The position numbers were made by a program, and so were the translations under genes. A model generated the notes under the pieces. It had not been told where the DNA came from. It was given only the letters and a program-made list of their open reading frames with translations, and did not search any database. From Firmicutes bacterium TM09-10 (GTDB lineage: Bacteria > Bacillota > Clostridia > Lachnospirales > Lachnospiraceae): DNA of 64,000 nt. The stretch covers positions 189,996 to 253,995 of the forward strand of contig QUKC01000002.1 in the NCBI GenBank assembly GCA_003481005.1, read 5' to 3'. Shown in pieces: positions 26,656 through 35,500 of this stretch; the first letter of the stretch is position 1, and each line of letters opens with the position of its first letter.

Positions 26656-27942
26656 TTACTGTCCTAACAGATAATCGATAAACTGCTGCGCCGTCCGCCC
26701 GGAAAGTCCGCCGTGGGACAGCTCCCACTGGTTCGCCTTTAACAAAAGCTCGTCTTCGCTCATCCTTACGCCATAACGGTCTGCCAGCGTCGAAACGATC
26801 TTCTGAAACTGCTTTTTGTCCGGAGAGCCGAAATAAATGCTGACGCCGAAGCGCGACACGAGAGAAAGCTTTTCCTGCACGGTATCGTTGACATGCAGCT
26901 CTTCATCCCTGTCCTGTTTGTCCTTAAAGGTCTCCCGGATCAGATGCCGTCTGTTGGAGGTTGCATAGATCAGAACGTTTTCCGGCTTCTTTTCCAGACC
27001 GCCCTCGATGACCGCCTTCAGATATTTATATTCGATCTCAAATTCTTCAAAGCTTAAATCATCCATGTAGATGATAAACTTGTAGTTCCGGTTTTTGATC
27101 TGCGCAATTACATCGTTTAAATCCTGGAACTGGTGTTTGTACACCTCGATGATACGCAGCCCGCTGCCATAATATTCGTTGGCAATCGCCTTGATACAGG
27201 AGGACTTTCCGGTTCCCGCGTCGCCGTAGAGCAGGCAGTTATTCGCCTTTTTACCGCTGACAAACGCTTCGGTATTGTCCGTCAGCTTCTTTTTCTGGAT
27301 CTCATAGCCAACCAGGTCGGACAGCTTCACATGGGCGATATTGGTGATCGGCACGATTTCTGCGCGCCCGTCTCTCTTTTCAATCCGGAATGCCTTATGC
27401 AGCCCGAACCGTCCCACGCCGTATTCCTGATAAAATTCTGTAAGAGTCTGCTTCATTTCTTCCGGCGTATGATCCAGGCAGAACCGCTGCGCAAGATCGC
27501 AGATCCGGTCTCGGATACGGGTATTGTATACCTTGCTCTCCTGCGGATTGCCCTCGTAGAAAAGCACGATAGAAAACTCCTCTGCTCCGAGCGCTTTTGC
27601 TACCGTTTGCAGATCATAATCATAAAATTCCTTGAAAATCCGGATATCGTGAAGCGCCGCCAGATTCACGCTGCCTTCCACGCTGCCACGGATTTCCGCG
27701 CTGCAGCTGTAGCTGTTTTCCTTATTTACCAGAAGATTTGCAAGATAGCAGTGCCAGAGATTTCCATAAAAACCGTATCTGCCCGCCATGTCCAACAACC
27801 GGTGCATGCAGTCATATAAAAGTCCCGCCTTATCCGACAGGTTGTAAAAATCATCCGCATAGTTTTCTGCCAGCCAGACCATATCTGTCAGCAAATCCCC
27901 TTCTTCAAAATCCCGGTAAAGGATCAGCTGTTCTGTTTTCAT
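26656..27942 (-). CDS. AAA-type ATPase, DUF815 family
   Basis: 428 residues. The N-terminal ~190 residues are helical with no known fold. The C-terminal part is an AAA module with P-loop GDAGTGKSS (about 241-249), Walker B FIIYMDDLSFEEF, a sensor ATSNRRHL and the arginine-finger region RDEELHVNDTVQEKLSLVSRFG. DUF815 proteins are widespread in Firmicutes but their substrate is unknown; the sequence suggests a remodelling ATPase. It is 45 bases downstream of pheA on the same strand and may be co-transcribed. Confidence 0.85.
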   Translation of the reverse strand: MKTEQLILYRDFEEGDLLTDMVWLAENYADDFYNLSDKAGLLYDCMHRLLDMAGRYGFYGNLWHCYLANLLVNKENSYSCSAEIRGSVEGSVNLAALHDIRIFKEFYDYDLQTVAKALGAEEFSIVLFYEGNPQESKVYNTRIRDRICDLAQRFCLDHTPEEMKQTLTEFYQEYGVGRFGLHKAFRIEKRDGRAEIVPITNIAHVKLSDLVGYEIQKKKLTDNTEAFVSGKKANNCLLYGDAGTGKSSCIKAIANEYYGSGLRIIEVYKHQFQDLNDVIAQIKNRNYKFIIYMDDLSFEEFEIEYKYLKAVIEGGLEKKPENVLIYATSNRRHLIRETFKDKQDRDEELHVNDTVQEKLSLVSRFGVSIYFGSPDKKQFQKIVSTLADRYGVRMSEDELLLKANQWELSHGGLSGRTAQQFIDYLLGQ

Positions 27943-27987
27943 CCTGTTGTATTTTTCCTTTCCGCTTAACCGGCTGTTTTCAACCGT

Positions 27988-29112
27988 TTAGTAATTTCCC
28001 AGAATCTTCATGTTCGAGGCCTCTTCCCGAAGTCCCCGCAGCGCGTTTTTCACGGCGCTGTCTTCCAGATTTCCCTCAAAATCCAGGAAGAACCGGTATT
28101 CCCACGTCCGTCCCTCGATCGGACGGCTCTCGATCTTTGTCAGATTTAAATGATTGTAAATAAAATGCGACAGCATATGGTACAGCGAGCCGCTCTCGTG
28201 CGGTACTTCAAAGCAGATGCTGATTTTCTTTGCATTCTTCTTAAAAATCTTCTGGTTCGTCACGATGATGAACCGGGTTGAATTGTTGGAAACGTTGTTG
28301 ACCGGCTTCTGTAATACCTCCAGCCCGTAAACCTTCCCGGCATACTCACTGGCGATTGCTGCCTGGGTTTTTAAACGATCTTCTGCAACCTTCCGCGCTG
28401 CAAACGCATTATTCGGCATGGAAATCTGCTGCCAGGAATGCCCGCCTAAAAAGCGCGAGCTCTGCATCAGCGACTGCGGATGGGAATATACGGTCTGAAT
28501 GTCGGAAATCTTCGTCCCCGGAACACCCAGCAGGCAATGCTCGATTTTTAAAATCTGCTCACCGACGATATAGTTTTCAAATTCTACCAGAAGATCGTAA
28601 ATCTCGCTGACGATCCCTGCCGTCGAATTTTCAATTGGAAGCACCGCAAACTCCGCGCTGCCCTCTTCGATCGCGCTCATTGCGTCCCGGAAGCTGTCCA
28701 CATGGATGCTGTCGATGCGTTCCCCGAAAAAGCGCATCATCGCAGCCTGGGAATATGCGCCCTCAGCGCCCTGAAATACGACTCTCGCTTTTTTGGTATC
28801 CAGATTTTCGACCGGGATAAAGGGCAGCCTACCGGTGCGTCCATGGCTTTCCAGCATCTGGTACTGGAGCTTTCGGCTCATCGCCATGATCTGTTCAAAC
28901 AGCTCCGTCACACCCTGACTGTTAAAATCATTATGGGTCAGGGAGCGTACCCGCGCCAGCTTTTCTTCCTCTCTGGTTTTGTCAAATACTTTTTTTCCAT
29001 TTTCGATCTTATATTCTGCCACCTGACTGCAGATTTCCATGCGCTGCTCATACAGCTGCACCAGCTGGCTGTCAATCCGGTCTATTTCATTCCTGAGCGT
29101 AGACAAATCCAT
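27988..29112 (-). CDS. pheA: bifunctional chorismate mutase / prephenate dehydratase
   Basis: 374 residues, P-protein of phenylalanine synthesis. An AroQ chorismate mutase covers residues 1-85 (LRNEIDRIDSQLVQLYEQRM). Prephenate dehydratase covers about 108-285 (VVFQGAEGAYSQ; NSTAGIVSE). The ACT domain follows, with ESRPIEGRTWEYRFF, which is the phenylalanine-binding feedback site. The ATG at 29112 has GGAGG 8 bases before it, preferred over an ATG 15 bases upstream. A promoter-like TTCAAA-17-TAAGAT lies upstream. Confidence 0.95.
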   Translation of the reverse strand: MDLSTLRNEIDRIDSQLVQLYEQRMEICSQVAEYKIENGKKVFDKTREEEKLARVRSLTHNDFNSQGVTELFEQIMAMSRKLQYQMLESHGRTGRLPFIPVENLDTKKARVVFQGAEGAYSQAAMMRFFGERIDSIHVDSFRDAMSAIEEGSAEFAVLPIENSTAGIVSEIYDLLVEFENYIVGEQILKIEHCLLGVPGTKISDIQTVYSHPQSLMQSSRFLGGHSWQQISMPNNAFAARKVAEDRLKTQAAIASEYAGKVYGLEVLQKPVNNVSNNSTRFIIVTNQKIFKKNAKKISICFEVPHESGSLYHMLSHFIYNHLNLTKIESRPIEGRTWEYRFFLDFEGNLEDSAVKNALRGLREEASNMKILGNY

Positions 29113-29194
29113 GAACGCTTCCTCCATCTGTATTTTTTACTCTTAATCTTAGCACAGTTTGCATGGAATTTGAAGTTTTGCACATACTATTTCC

Positions 29195-29599
29195 ATGAAA
29201 AAATTGTGTAAAGATTTTTTAAAATGCGGCACCCTCGGCTGGTGCCTCGAAATCCTTGTATCCGGCGCAGAAGCGCTGCGCCGTCAGGACAAAACGCTGA
29301 CCTGCCATACTTCTTTATGGATGTTTCCGATCTACGGCTGCGCCTGTCTGATCGGCCCCCTCTACCGGATTTTAAAGCATTTGCCCAAACCCCTGCGCGG
29401 GCTGATCTATATGACCGGCATCTTTTCCGTCGAGTACGCCACCGGGCGTTTTCTGGATAAAAAAGGCCAATGCCCCTGGAGCTACCAGAAAAGCCCCTGG
29501 AACATCAGCCATGTGATTCGCCTCGACTTCGCGCCGGCGTGGTTTTTCATCGGACTACTGTTTGAAAAAGCGGTCGCTGCGGACGATTCGCGGACGTGA
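29195..29599 (+). CDS. putative ABC-transporter type IV membrane protein (CmpB/DUF1113-like)
   Basis: 134 residues with about three membrane segments. The start KDFLKCGTLGWCLEI, the middle TSLWMFPIYGCA and GLIYMTGIFSVEYATG match what I know of the PF06541 (ABC_trans_CmpB) group, whose function is poorly defined. It is on the plus strand, divergent from pheA. No clear ribosome site is visible before the ATG, so the message may be leaderless or weakly translated. It ends 23 bases before the converging folA gene, with a weak hairpin in the gap. Confidence 0.7.
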   Translation: MKKLCKDFLKCGTLGWCLEILVSGAEALRRQDKTLTCHTSLWMFPIYGCACLIGPLYRILKHLPKPLRGLIYMTGIFSVEYATGRFLDKKGQCPWSYQKSPWNISHVIRLDFAPAWFFIGLLFEKAVAADDSRT

Positions 29600-29622
29600 C
29601 CGCCCACAGCTGCCGTCTGTGC

Positions 29623-30117
29623 TCAGCCCTTTTTGCGCTCATACTTAAGGAAATGATAGGTCAGGTCGAAGTAATACTGCTCGTCACTGTCGGCTGTGAT
29701 CTCCCAGTCCGGATCCTCATCCAGATTCGGGAACCACGAATCCGCTTCATAGGCATGGTCAATTTTAGTCACATGCGCGGTATCACAGTATGGCAGCAGC
29801 TGCTCGTATACGCTGCTTCCGCCGATGACATAAACCTCCTTCGTGTCATATCCCTTGACCGCCTCCAGAAGCTCTTCGACGGAATGCACAACCTGCGCAT
29901 CCTTCTGCTGATATGCCTCGTTGCGGGACAGGATAATATTATCCCGGTTTTTGAGCGGCTGTCCGCCCGGAAATGTATCCATCGTCTTTCTTCCGAGCAC
30001 GACAACCTTTCCGGTCGTCTCCTGTCGGAACATCTTATGATCTGCCGGAATCCGCACCAGCAGCTCCCCTTTATTGCCAATCGCCCAATTTTTATCCACT
30101 GCTACAATCAGATTCAT
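29623..30117 (-). CDS. folA: dihydrofolate reductase
   Basis: 164 residues, standard bacterial size. Motifs: IVAVDKNWAIGNKGELL near the N-terminus, the segment GRKTMDTFPGGQPLKNRDNIILSR, and VIGGSSVYEQLLPY. Reduces dihydrofolate to tetrahydrofolate with NADPH, restoring the cofactor consumed by the thymidylate synthase encoded 19 bases upstream. GAAGGAG precedes the ATG. The thyA-folA order is the common bacterial pairing. Confidence 0.96.
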   Translation of the reverse strand: MNLIVAVDKNWAIGNKGELLVRIPADHKMFRQETTGKVVVLGRKTMDTFPGGQPLKNRDNIILSRNEAYQQKDAQVVHSVEELLEAVKGYDTKEVYVIGGSSVYEQLLPYCDTAHVTKIDHAYEADSWFPNLDEDPDWEITADSDEQYYFDLTYHFLKYERKKG

Positions 30118-30136
30118 GCGTATTCTCCTTCTATCG

Positions 30137-30985
30137 TCAAATTGCGATCGGGATGTCCTTGATCTGCTCCCCGGTCACATAATCGTCTGCGCGCACGTCG
30201 TTTCTTGTGAACTGATAAAAATCCTTGATCTCCGGATTTAACCAGAATTTCGGTGCCGGATAGGGCGTCCGCGAAATCAGTTCTTTGATAATCGGCACAT
30301 GGCGGTCATAGATATGCGCATCCGCAATGACATGCACCAGCTCGCCGACCTCCATATCGCACACCTGTGCCAGCATATGCAAAAGCACAGAATACTGCAC
30401 CACATTCCAGTTATTCGCCGCCAGAACGTCCTGGGAACGCTGGTTTAAAACTGCATTTAAAGTCAGTTTATCGTGTCCTATCTTCTGCGTCACATTAAAG
30501 GTCATGCTGTAGGCACAGGGATACAGGTTCATTTCATGCAAATCCTGATGCACATAAATATTCGTCAGGATTCTTCTCGAAAACGGATTGTTTTTCAGAT
30601 CGTAAATCACGCGGTCCACTTGATCAAACAAGCCCTCTTTATACAGATGCTTTACACCAAGCTGATAGCCGTAAGCCTTGCCGATGCTGCCGTCTTCATC
30701 CGCCCATTCGTCCCAGATATGGCTGTGTAAGTCATGGATATTATTGGATTTCTGCTGCCAGATCCACAAAATCTCGTCCGTCGCGCTCTTTAAAGCGGTG
30801 CGGCGAAGCGTCAGGAGCGGAAATTCCTTCGATAAGTCGTAGCGGTTGACTACGCCGAACTTTTTGATCGTATAGGCGCTGGTTCCGTCCGGCCAGTGCG
30901 GGCGTACCTTTTCTCCCTCCGTGCTCGTTCCATTTTCCAGAATATCCCGGCACATATTGATAAAGATTTCATCTGCCATGCTCAT
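30137..30985 (-). CDS. thyA: thymidylate synthase
   Basis: 282 residues from the ATG at 30985, with AAGGAT 7 bases before; a longer frame would overlap the nuclease gene. Methylates dUMP to dTMP using methylene-tetrahydrofolate. Catalytic Cys lies in LYPCAYSM, where most family members have PCH; this divergent PC(A/V) form fits a Clostridia subgroup. Other motifs: NQRSQD and the dUMP-binding HIYDRHV. It is in an operon with folA. Confidence 0.94.
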   Translation of the reverse strand: MSMADEIFINMCRDILENGTSTEGEKVRPHWPDGTSAYTIKKFGVVNRYDLSKEFPLLTLRRTALKSATDEILWIWQQKSNNIHDLHSHIWDEWADEDGSIGKAYGYQLGVKHLYKEGLFDQVDRVIYDLKNNPFSRRILTNIYVHQDLHEMNLYPCAYSMTFNVTQKIGHDKLTLNAVLNQRSQDVLAANNWNVVQYSVLLHMLAQVCDMEVGELVHVIADAHIYDRHVPIIKELISRTPYPAPKFWLNPEIKDFYQFTRNDVRADDYVTGEQIKDIPIAI

Positions 30986-31011
30986 ATGCTTATCCTTGAT
31001 TCCTCCTGATT

Positions 31012-32619
31012 TTAATTCCATTTATCGCAAAGCGAATTGATCTGGTCTGCAAATTTCGCCAGATCCTTATTTGCCATTCCTTTGCAGTGCCCAATCAACG
31101 CCATCAGGCGCTGTCCTGCAGCCACAAGACGATTGTATGCGCTGCTCTGCCCGCCGGATGCTGCAGCGGTCTTCTTTTTCACAGCGACAGGCTCTGTAAT
31201 CTTTTCAAACGTCTCCGTCGTCAGATTAAAGACCGTTCCGCTGTAGGGTGCAAACGCATCGAGCCCGTGTTCATCCTTTAAGCAGTCCGCAAACGACATC
31301 GTAACGAGATCCTCACCGTGCACAATAAACACTTTTTTCGGCTTTGTTTCAAAGCCCTCGATCCAGTCGATTAAACCGTTTTTATCCGCATGTCCGGATA
31401 TTCCGGTTAACACCCTGATCTGTGCGTTTACATCCACCGTCTCTCCGAACAGCCTCATTTCTTTCACTCCGTCTATCAGTGCCCGTCCCGGCGTGCCGAC
31501 CGACTGATAGCCAACAAACAGAATCGTACACTCCGGTCTCCAGAGGTTGTGCTTTAAATGATGGCGCACGCGCCCGGCATCGCACATGCCGGAAGCGGAA
31601 ATGATGACCTTCGGCGTTTCATCGAAATTGATCGCCTTGGATTCATCGCTCGTGATCGCAAGGCGCAGCCCCGGAAACGTGATGGGATTGATTCCCTGTC
31701 TGACAAGCTCCATCGCCTCTTCGTCAAAGCAGGTCCGCTCGTTTTGTTTGAAAATACCGGTTGCCTCCACCGCAAGCGGACTGTCCACATAGACCGGAAA
31801 ATCCGCATGATTGGAAACCAGTCCATCCGCCTTGATTTTGCGGATAAAATACAGCATTTCCTGTGTGCGCCCAACCGCAAACGACGGAATGACCACATTT
31901 CCACCCTTATCCAGCGTCTCCTGGATGATCTGAGTCAGCTCTCTGACATAATCCGGGCGCGTACTGCCGTGCAGGCGGTCGCCATAGGTCGACTCCATCA
32001 CGACATAATCTGCCGTTTTTGTATATTCCGGATCTTTTATCAGCGGCTGGTTTTTGTTGCCGATATCCCCTGAAAAAACAAGTTTTCTGCTGCAGCCCTC
32101 TTCTTTGAGCCATACCTCGATGCTGGCGGATCCAAGCAGATGCCCGACGTCTGTAAACCGGATCGTCACGTTATCGTTTATTTCCAATTCTTTCCCATAC
32201 GGGCATGGTACGATACAGTTGATGGTGCCGATCGCATCCTCCATCGTATACAACGGCTCCTCCACTTCGATTCCGGCATGGCGTTTTGCCTTCCTGCTTT
32301 TCCACTCCGCCTCCTGCTGCTGAATGTGGGCGCAGTCCCGGAGCATAATGCTGCATAAGTCCGCGGTCGCTTCCGTTGTATAAATCTTGCCGCGGAAGCC
32401 GTGTGCGTACAAAAGCGGCAGCATGCCGGAATGATCGATATGGGCATGCGTTAAAAACACAAAATTGATCTGGGATTCCGGAACCGGCAACGGGCAGTTT
32501 TCAAACCGGTTGACGCCCTGTTCCATTCCGTAATCGACCAGCATATAACAGTCTCCTGCCTGCAGGTAATGACAGCTTCCTGTCACTTCATGATCCGCAC
32601 CGATAAACTGCAGCTTCAT
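31012..32619 (-). CDS. beta-CASP metallo-beta-lactamase RNA hydrolase
   Basis: 535 residues. Metal-binding THAHIDHSGMLP (about 57-68), GHLLGSASIEV, FSGDIG, then the beta-CASP part (SFAVGRTQEM; SASGMCDAGRVRHHL) and the terminal GHAD motif. This family cleaves RNA (YSH1/RNase J relatives). A C-terminal ~80-residue extension is rich in Ala/Lys and lies outside the catalytic core. It is 19 bases after the ABC exporter gene and 26 bases before thyA, so part of one transcript. The substrate is not known. Confidence 0.9.
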   Translation of the reverse strand: MKLQFIGADHEVTGSCHYLQAGDCYMLVDYGMEQGVNRFENCPLPVPESQINFVFLTHAHIDHSGMLPLLYAHGFRGKIYTTEATADLCSIMLRDCAHIQQQEAEWKSRKAKRHAGIEVEEPLYTMEDAIGTINCIVPCPYGKELEINDNVTIRFTDVGHLLGSASIEVWLKEEGCSRKLVFSGDIGNKNQPLIKDPEYTKTADYVVMESTYGDRLHGSTRPDYVRELTQIIQETLDKGGNVVIPSFAVGRTQEMLYFIRKIKADGLVSNHADFPVYVDSPLAVEATGIFKQNERTCFDEEAMELVRQGINPITFPGLRLAITSDESKAINFDETPKVIISASGMCDAGRVRHHLKHNLWRPECTILFVGYQSVGTPGRALIDGVKEMRLFGETVDVNAQIRVLTGISGHADKNGLIDWIEGFETKPKKVFIVHGEDLVTMSFADCLKDEHGLDAFAPYSGTVFNLTTETFEKITEPVAVKKKTAAASGGQSSAYNRLVAAGQRLMALIGHCKGMANKDLAKFADQINSLCDKWN

Positions 32620-32638
32620 ACACCATTTCCCCCTTTTT

Positions 32639-34399
32639 TTATTTCAATTCGTTCGCCATCCGGTAGAACTGGTCATAGATGCCATGCTTTTCCAGAAGCT
32701 CTTCGTGATTGCCTTCTTCCACGATGCCGTCATGGGTCAGCACCAAAATACGATCGGAATTTCGAATAGAAGAAAGTCTGTGTGCGATCGTCAGCGTCGT
32801 GCGCCCCTCAGACAGCCTGCCGAGGGATTTTGCTACCTCGTATTCGCTCTCGTTATCCAGCGCACTGGTCGCCTCATCCAAAATAATAATCGGCGGGTTC
32901 TTTAAAAAGACACGGGCGATGCTGATTCTCTGCTTCTGTCCGCCGGAAAGCTTTACGCCCCGCTCGCCCACGTAGGTGTCGTAGCCATCCTTCAACTCTG
33001 TGATAAACTCATGCGCGCCCGCGCGTTTTGCAGCTTCCATCACTTCTTCACGTGTCGCATCCGGTCTTCCGTAAACGATATTGTCATAGATCGTGCCCGA
33101 GAACAGATAAACATCCTGCTGCACGACACCGATATTATGGCGCAGGCTCTTTAAGGTGAAATGCTTGATCGGTTCTCCGTCAATTGTGATCTCACCGCCC
33201 GTCACATCATAAAAACGCGGGATCAGGTTGCACAGCGTTGTTTTTCCGCCGCCGGAAGGTCCTACCAGAGCTACCTTTTCTCCCGGATGAATCGTCAGGT
33301 TTAAGTTTTTGAACACCTGATTGTGATCATCCGGATATTCAAAGCTCACATTGTGGAATGCGATTTCGCCCTTCGGCTCTCCCATTTCCACAGCGTCTGC
33401 CTCATCGAAAATTTCGATGTCTGCATCCATGATCTGCAAAAACCGTTCAATTCCTGTCATGCCGCGCTGGAACTGTTCCGCAAACTCGATAATCCTGCGG
33501 ATCGTCGCAATCAGCGTCGTCACATACAAAAGAAACGCCACCAGGTCGCCTGCTGCGACCCATCCCTTTATCATAAATATGCTGCCGAAAAGCAAAACAG
33601 ACACATACATTGCGCCGTCAAAAGCGTGGGTTGTCGCATTAAAGACCGCCATCAGGTGATAGGAATCTCGTTTGATGTCAAAGAACTGTCTGTTGTCTGT
33701 CTCAAACTTGTTCGTCTCCATCTGTTCATTTGTAAATGCCTTTACAACCTTCTGCCCCAGCAGGCTGTCCTCAATGCGGGCGTTTAATTCCCCAATCTGG
33801 TTTCTCTGTCTGCGGAATACATCCCGCATTTTAAAATTCAGATGCATGCACACTGCAACCATGATCGGAACGATCAGGAAAATAATCAGTGTCAGAAGCA
33901 CATTGATCCGCATCAGGATGATAAATGCGATCACGAGCTTCACCCCGGCGATAAAAAATTCTTCCGGGCAGTGATGCGCAAATTCGGTCACATCAAACAG
34001 ATCGTTCGTAATCCGTCCCATGATCTGTCCGACCTTGGTATTATTATAATAGGTATTCGACAGCTGATGCAGATGCTGATACGCGTCCCGGCGCATGTCC
34101 GTTTCGATTTTCGCGCCCATGATATGTCCGACGCCCGCCATATAATAAGTGGCAACGCAGTCCACTACACGCAACGCCAGATAAATCGCAACTACACCCA
34201 GAATTGTCTGAACCGACAGTTCTGCCAGATGATACAGTCCCTGATTGGTAATGTAACGCATAATCATCGGCAGCACCAGCTCGCACAGTGTCGTCAGCCC
34301 GGCGCAGAATAAATCCAGCACCAGTGTTTTCCAATACGGTTTAAAATATGGCTGAAAGCGCCGAAATAGTTCTTTTGTTGTATATTGCCTGTCTTTCAT
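32639..34399 (-). CDS. ABC exporter, fused membrane and ATPase domains
   Basis: 586 residues in the MsbA/LmrA/MdlB plan. Six membrane segments in residues 1-320, then a nucleotide-binding domain with Walker A GPSGGGKTT (about 370-378), Q-loop, signature LSGGQKQR, Walker B IIILDEATSALD and switch AHRLS. A half-transporter that works as a homodimer or with a partner not in this window. Substrates of the group include lipids, drugs and peptides. AAGGGGAG precedes the ATG. First gene of a run with the beta-CASP, thyA and folA genes. Confidence 0.92.
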   Translation of the reverse strand: MKDRQYTTKELFRRFQPYFKPYWKTLVLDLFCAGLTTLCELVLPMIMRYITNQGLYHLAELSVQTILGVVAIYLALRVVDCVATYYMAGVGHIMGAKIETDMRRDAYQHLHQLSNTYYNNTKVGQIMGRITNDLFDVTEFAHHCPEEFFIAGVKLVIAFIILMRINVLLTLIIFLIVPIMVAVCMHLNFKMRDVFRRQRNQIGELNARIEDSLLGQKVVKAFTNEQMETNKFETDNRQFFDIKRDSYHLMAVFNATTHAFDGAMYVSVLLFGSIFMIKGWVAAGDLVAFLLYVTTLIATIRRIIEFAEQFQRGMTGIERFLQIMDADIEIFDEADAVEMGEPKGEIAFHNVSFEYPDDHNQVFKNLNLTIHPGEKVALVGPSGGGKTTLCNLIPRFYDVTGGEITIDGEPIKHFTLKSLRHNIGVVQQDVYLFSGTIYDNIVYGRPDATREEVMEAAKRAGAHEFITELKDGYDTYVGERGVKLSGGQKQRISIARVFLKNPPIIILDEATSALDNESEYEVAKSLGRLSEGRTTLTIAHRLSSIRNSDRILVLTHDGIVEEGNHEELLEKHGIYDQFYRMANELK

Positions 34400-34472
34400 G
34401 GCAAATTCTCCCCTTATCCCTCGTATTTTACAGACGGACTATGCCATCCGCTCGTTTTAGCATAACACAAAA

Positions 34473-34503
34473 ACAGCTCTCCTGTAAACGACAGGTGAAG
34501 CTG
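34473..34503 (-). terminator. terminator at the far end of the cobalamin operon
   Basis: On the minus strand, CAGCT(TCA)CCTGT with ACAGG(AG)AGCTG, followed by TTTTTG. It is the first terminator after cbiC, though 360 bases downstream. Region 34504-34864 otherwise holds only the doubtful plus-strand small ORF. Confidence 0.6.
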
Positions 34504-34607
34504 CCTCCCGTTCTCTCGATCCCCTCTTTTTCGTCACCCCCTGCTTTTCTTCTTCATAAAATAAGAAAAAAGGCAGTATCTTCCCCGTCTTTTGTAAGGA
34601 GACTTCC

Positions 34608-34811
34608 ATGATGGATTCCTGTTCTTCCTGCTGCCGTCCGGCCTGCACGCTGCCAACCGCCTGCCGTCCCGGCGCTTCCTGTATATCCAGACAGGACATC
34701 GAACGCCTGCTTCTATGGAAGCTCGGGCTTATGAAATGCCCAAACAACAGGTTTGGTTCCGGTTGGCAAAAGCGCCCGGGCGCGTGCCGTTCCGATTTCT
34801 TTTTTCACTGA
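34608..34811 (+). CDS. possible small cysteine-rich protein
   Basis: 67 residues on the plus strand in a gap of 465 bases between two minus-strand genes. A good ribosome site (AAGGAGA) precedes paired ATGs. The first 25 residues contain six Cys (CSSCC-PxC-xxAC-xxSC pattern), two more follow later, and there is no signal peptide. No family is recognised and no modifying enzyme lies nearby. It could be a metal-binding peptide or a chance frame; the frame shifts to an equally open one near 34730, which lowers confidence. Confidence 0.35.
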   Translation: MMDSCSSCCRPACTLPTACRPGASCISRQDIERLLLWKLGLMKCPNNRFGSGWQKRPGACRSDFFFH

Positions 34812-34864
34812 CGCAGCTTTGGCTGCCGGGATGCCCGCAGCCGCCAAATACAGTCCGTATCTAC

Positions 34865-35500
34865 CTATAGCGTCCTTCCGGCGGCGGTATATAACAGGGC
34901 ATTACAGATTGCCGCCGCTACGTTCGAACCACCCTTTCGTCCACGCGCCACAATATACGGCACCGGATCCTTCAGAATTTCTTCCTTGCTTTCCACTACA
35001 TTGACAAAGCCCACCGGAACCCCGATGACCAGCACAGGATCCACTTTTTTCTCCAGGATCAGCTCATGCAGGCGAATCAGCGCGGTCGGCGCATTCCCGA
35101 TCGCAAAAATCCATCTGCCCGGAAGCCTGGCCGCTTCCTCCATACTCACCCACGCGCGGGTCGTCTGTCTTTCTTTCGCAAGCCTTGCCACTTCCGGATC
35201 GCTCATAAAACAACGTGCCGTCCCGCCAAAGCTCTCCAGGGTGCTTTTATGGATGCCGGAAAGGGCCATCTGCGTATCTGTCACAATCCCAGCCCCGGCC
35301 TTTAATGCTTCCACAGCTTTTGTCACCGCGCCCTCCGAAAAAACAAGGTTGTCTACATAGTCAAAATCCGCCGTCGTATGAATCACCCGTTTGATAACCG
35401 GCTCGTTTTCCGGTAAAAGCTTCCGGTCACCCAGCTCCTTCGTAAGGATCTCAAAACTACGTTTTTCAATCTCACCCGGCAGTACGTATTGATAGCTCAT
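34865..35500 (-). CDS. cbiC: cobalt-precorrin-8 methylmutase
   Basis: 211 residues. Moves the C11 methyl to C12 to give cobyrinate. The catalytic-histidine segment RVIHTTADFDY (about 40-50) and MALSGIHKSTLE are present. Last gene of the cobalamin operon; its ATG overlaps the cbiP stop (ATGA). The position at the end of the operon, far from the other ring genes, is a rearrangement compared with the Salmonella order. Confidence 0.95.
   Translation of the reverse strand: MSYQYVLPGEIEKRSFEILTKELGDRKLLPENEPVIKRVIHTTADFDYVDNLVFSEGAVTKAVEALKAGAGIVTDTQMALSGIHKSTLESFGGTARCFMSDPEVARLAKERQTTRAWVSMEEAARLPGRWIFAIGNAPTALIRLHELILEKKVDPVLVIGVPVGFVNVVESKEEILKDPVPYIVARGRKGGSNVAAAICNALLYTAAGRTL

Noticed and set aside
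34504..34864. Cobalamin riboswitch in the gap after cbiC
   Set aside because: The gap is downstream of the operon, not upstream, and shows no B12-box pattern.
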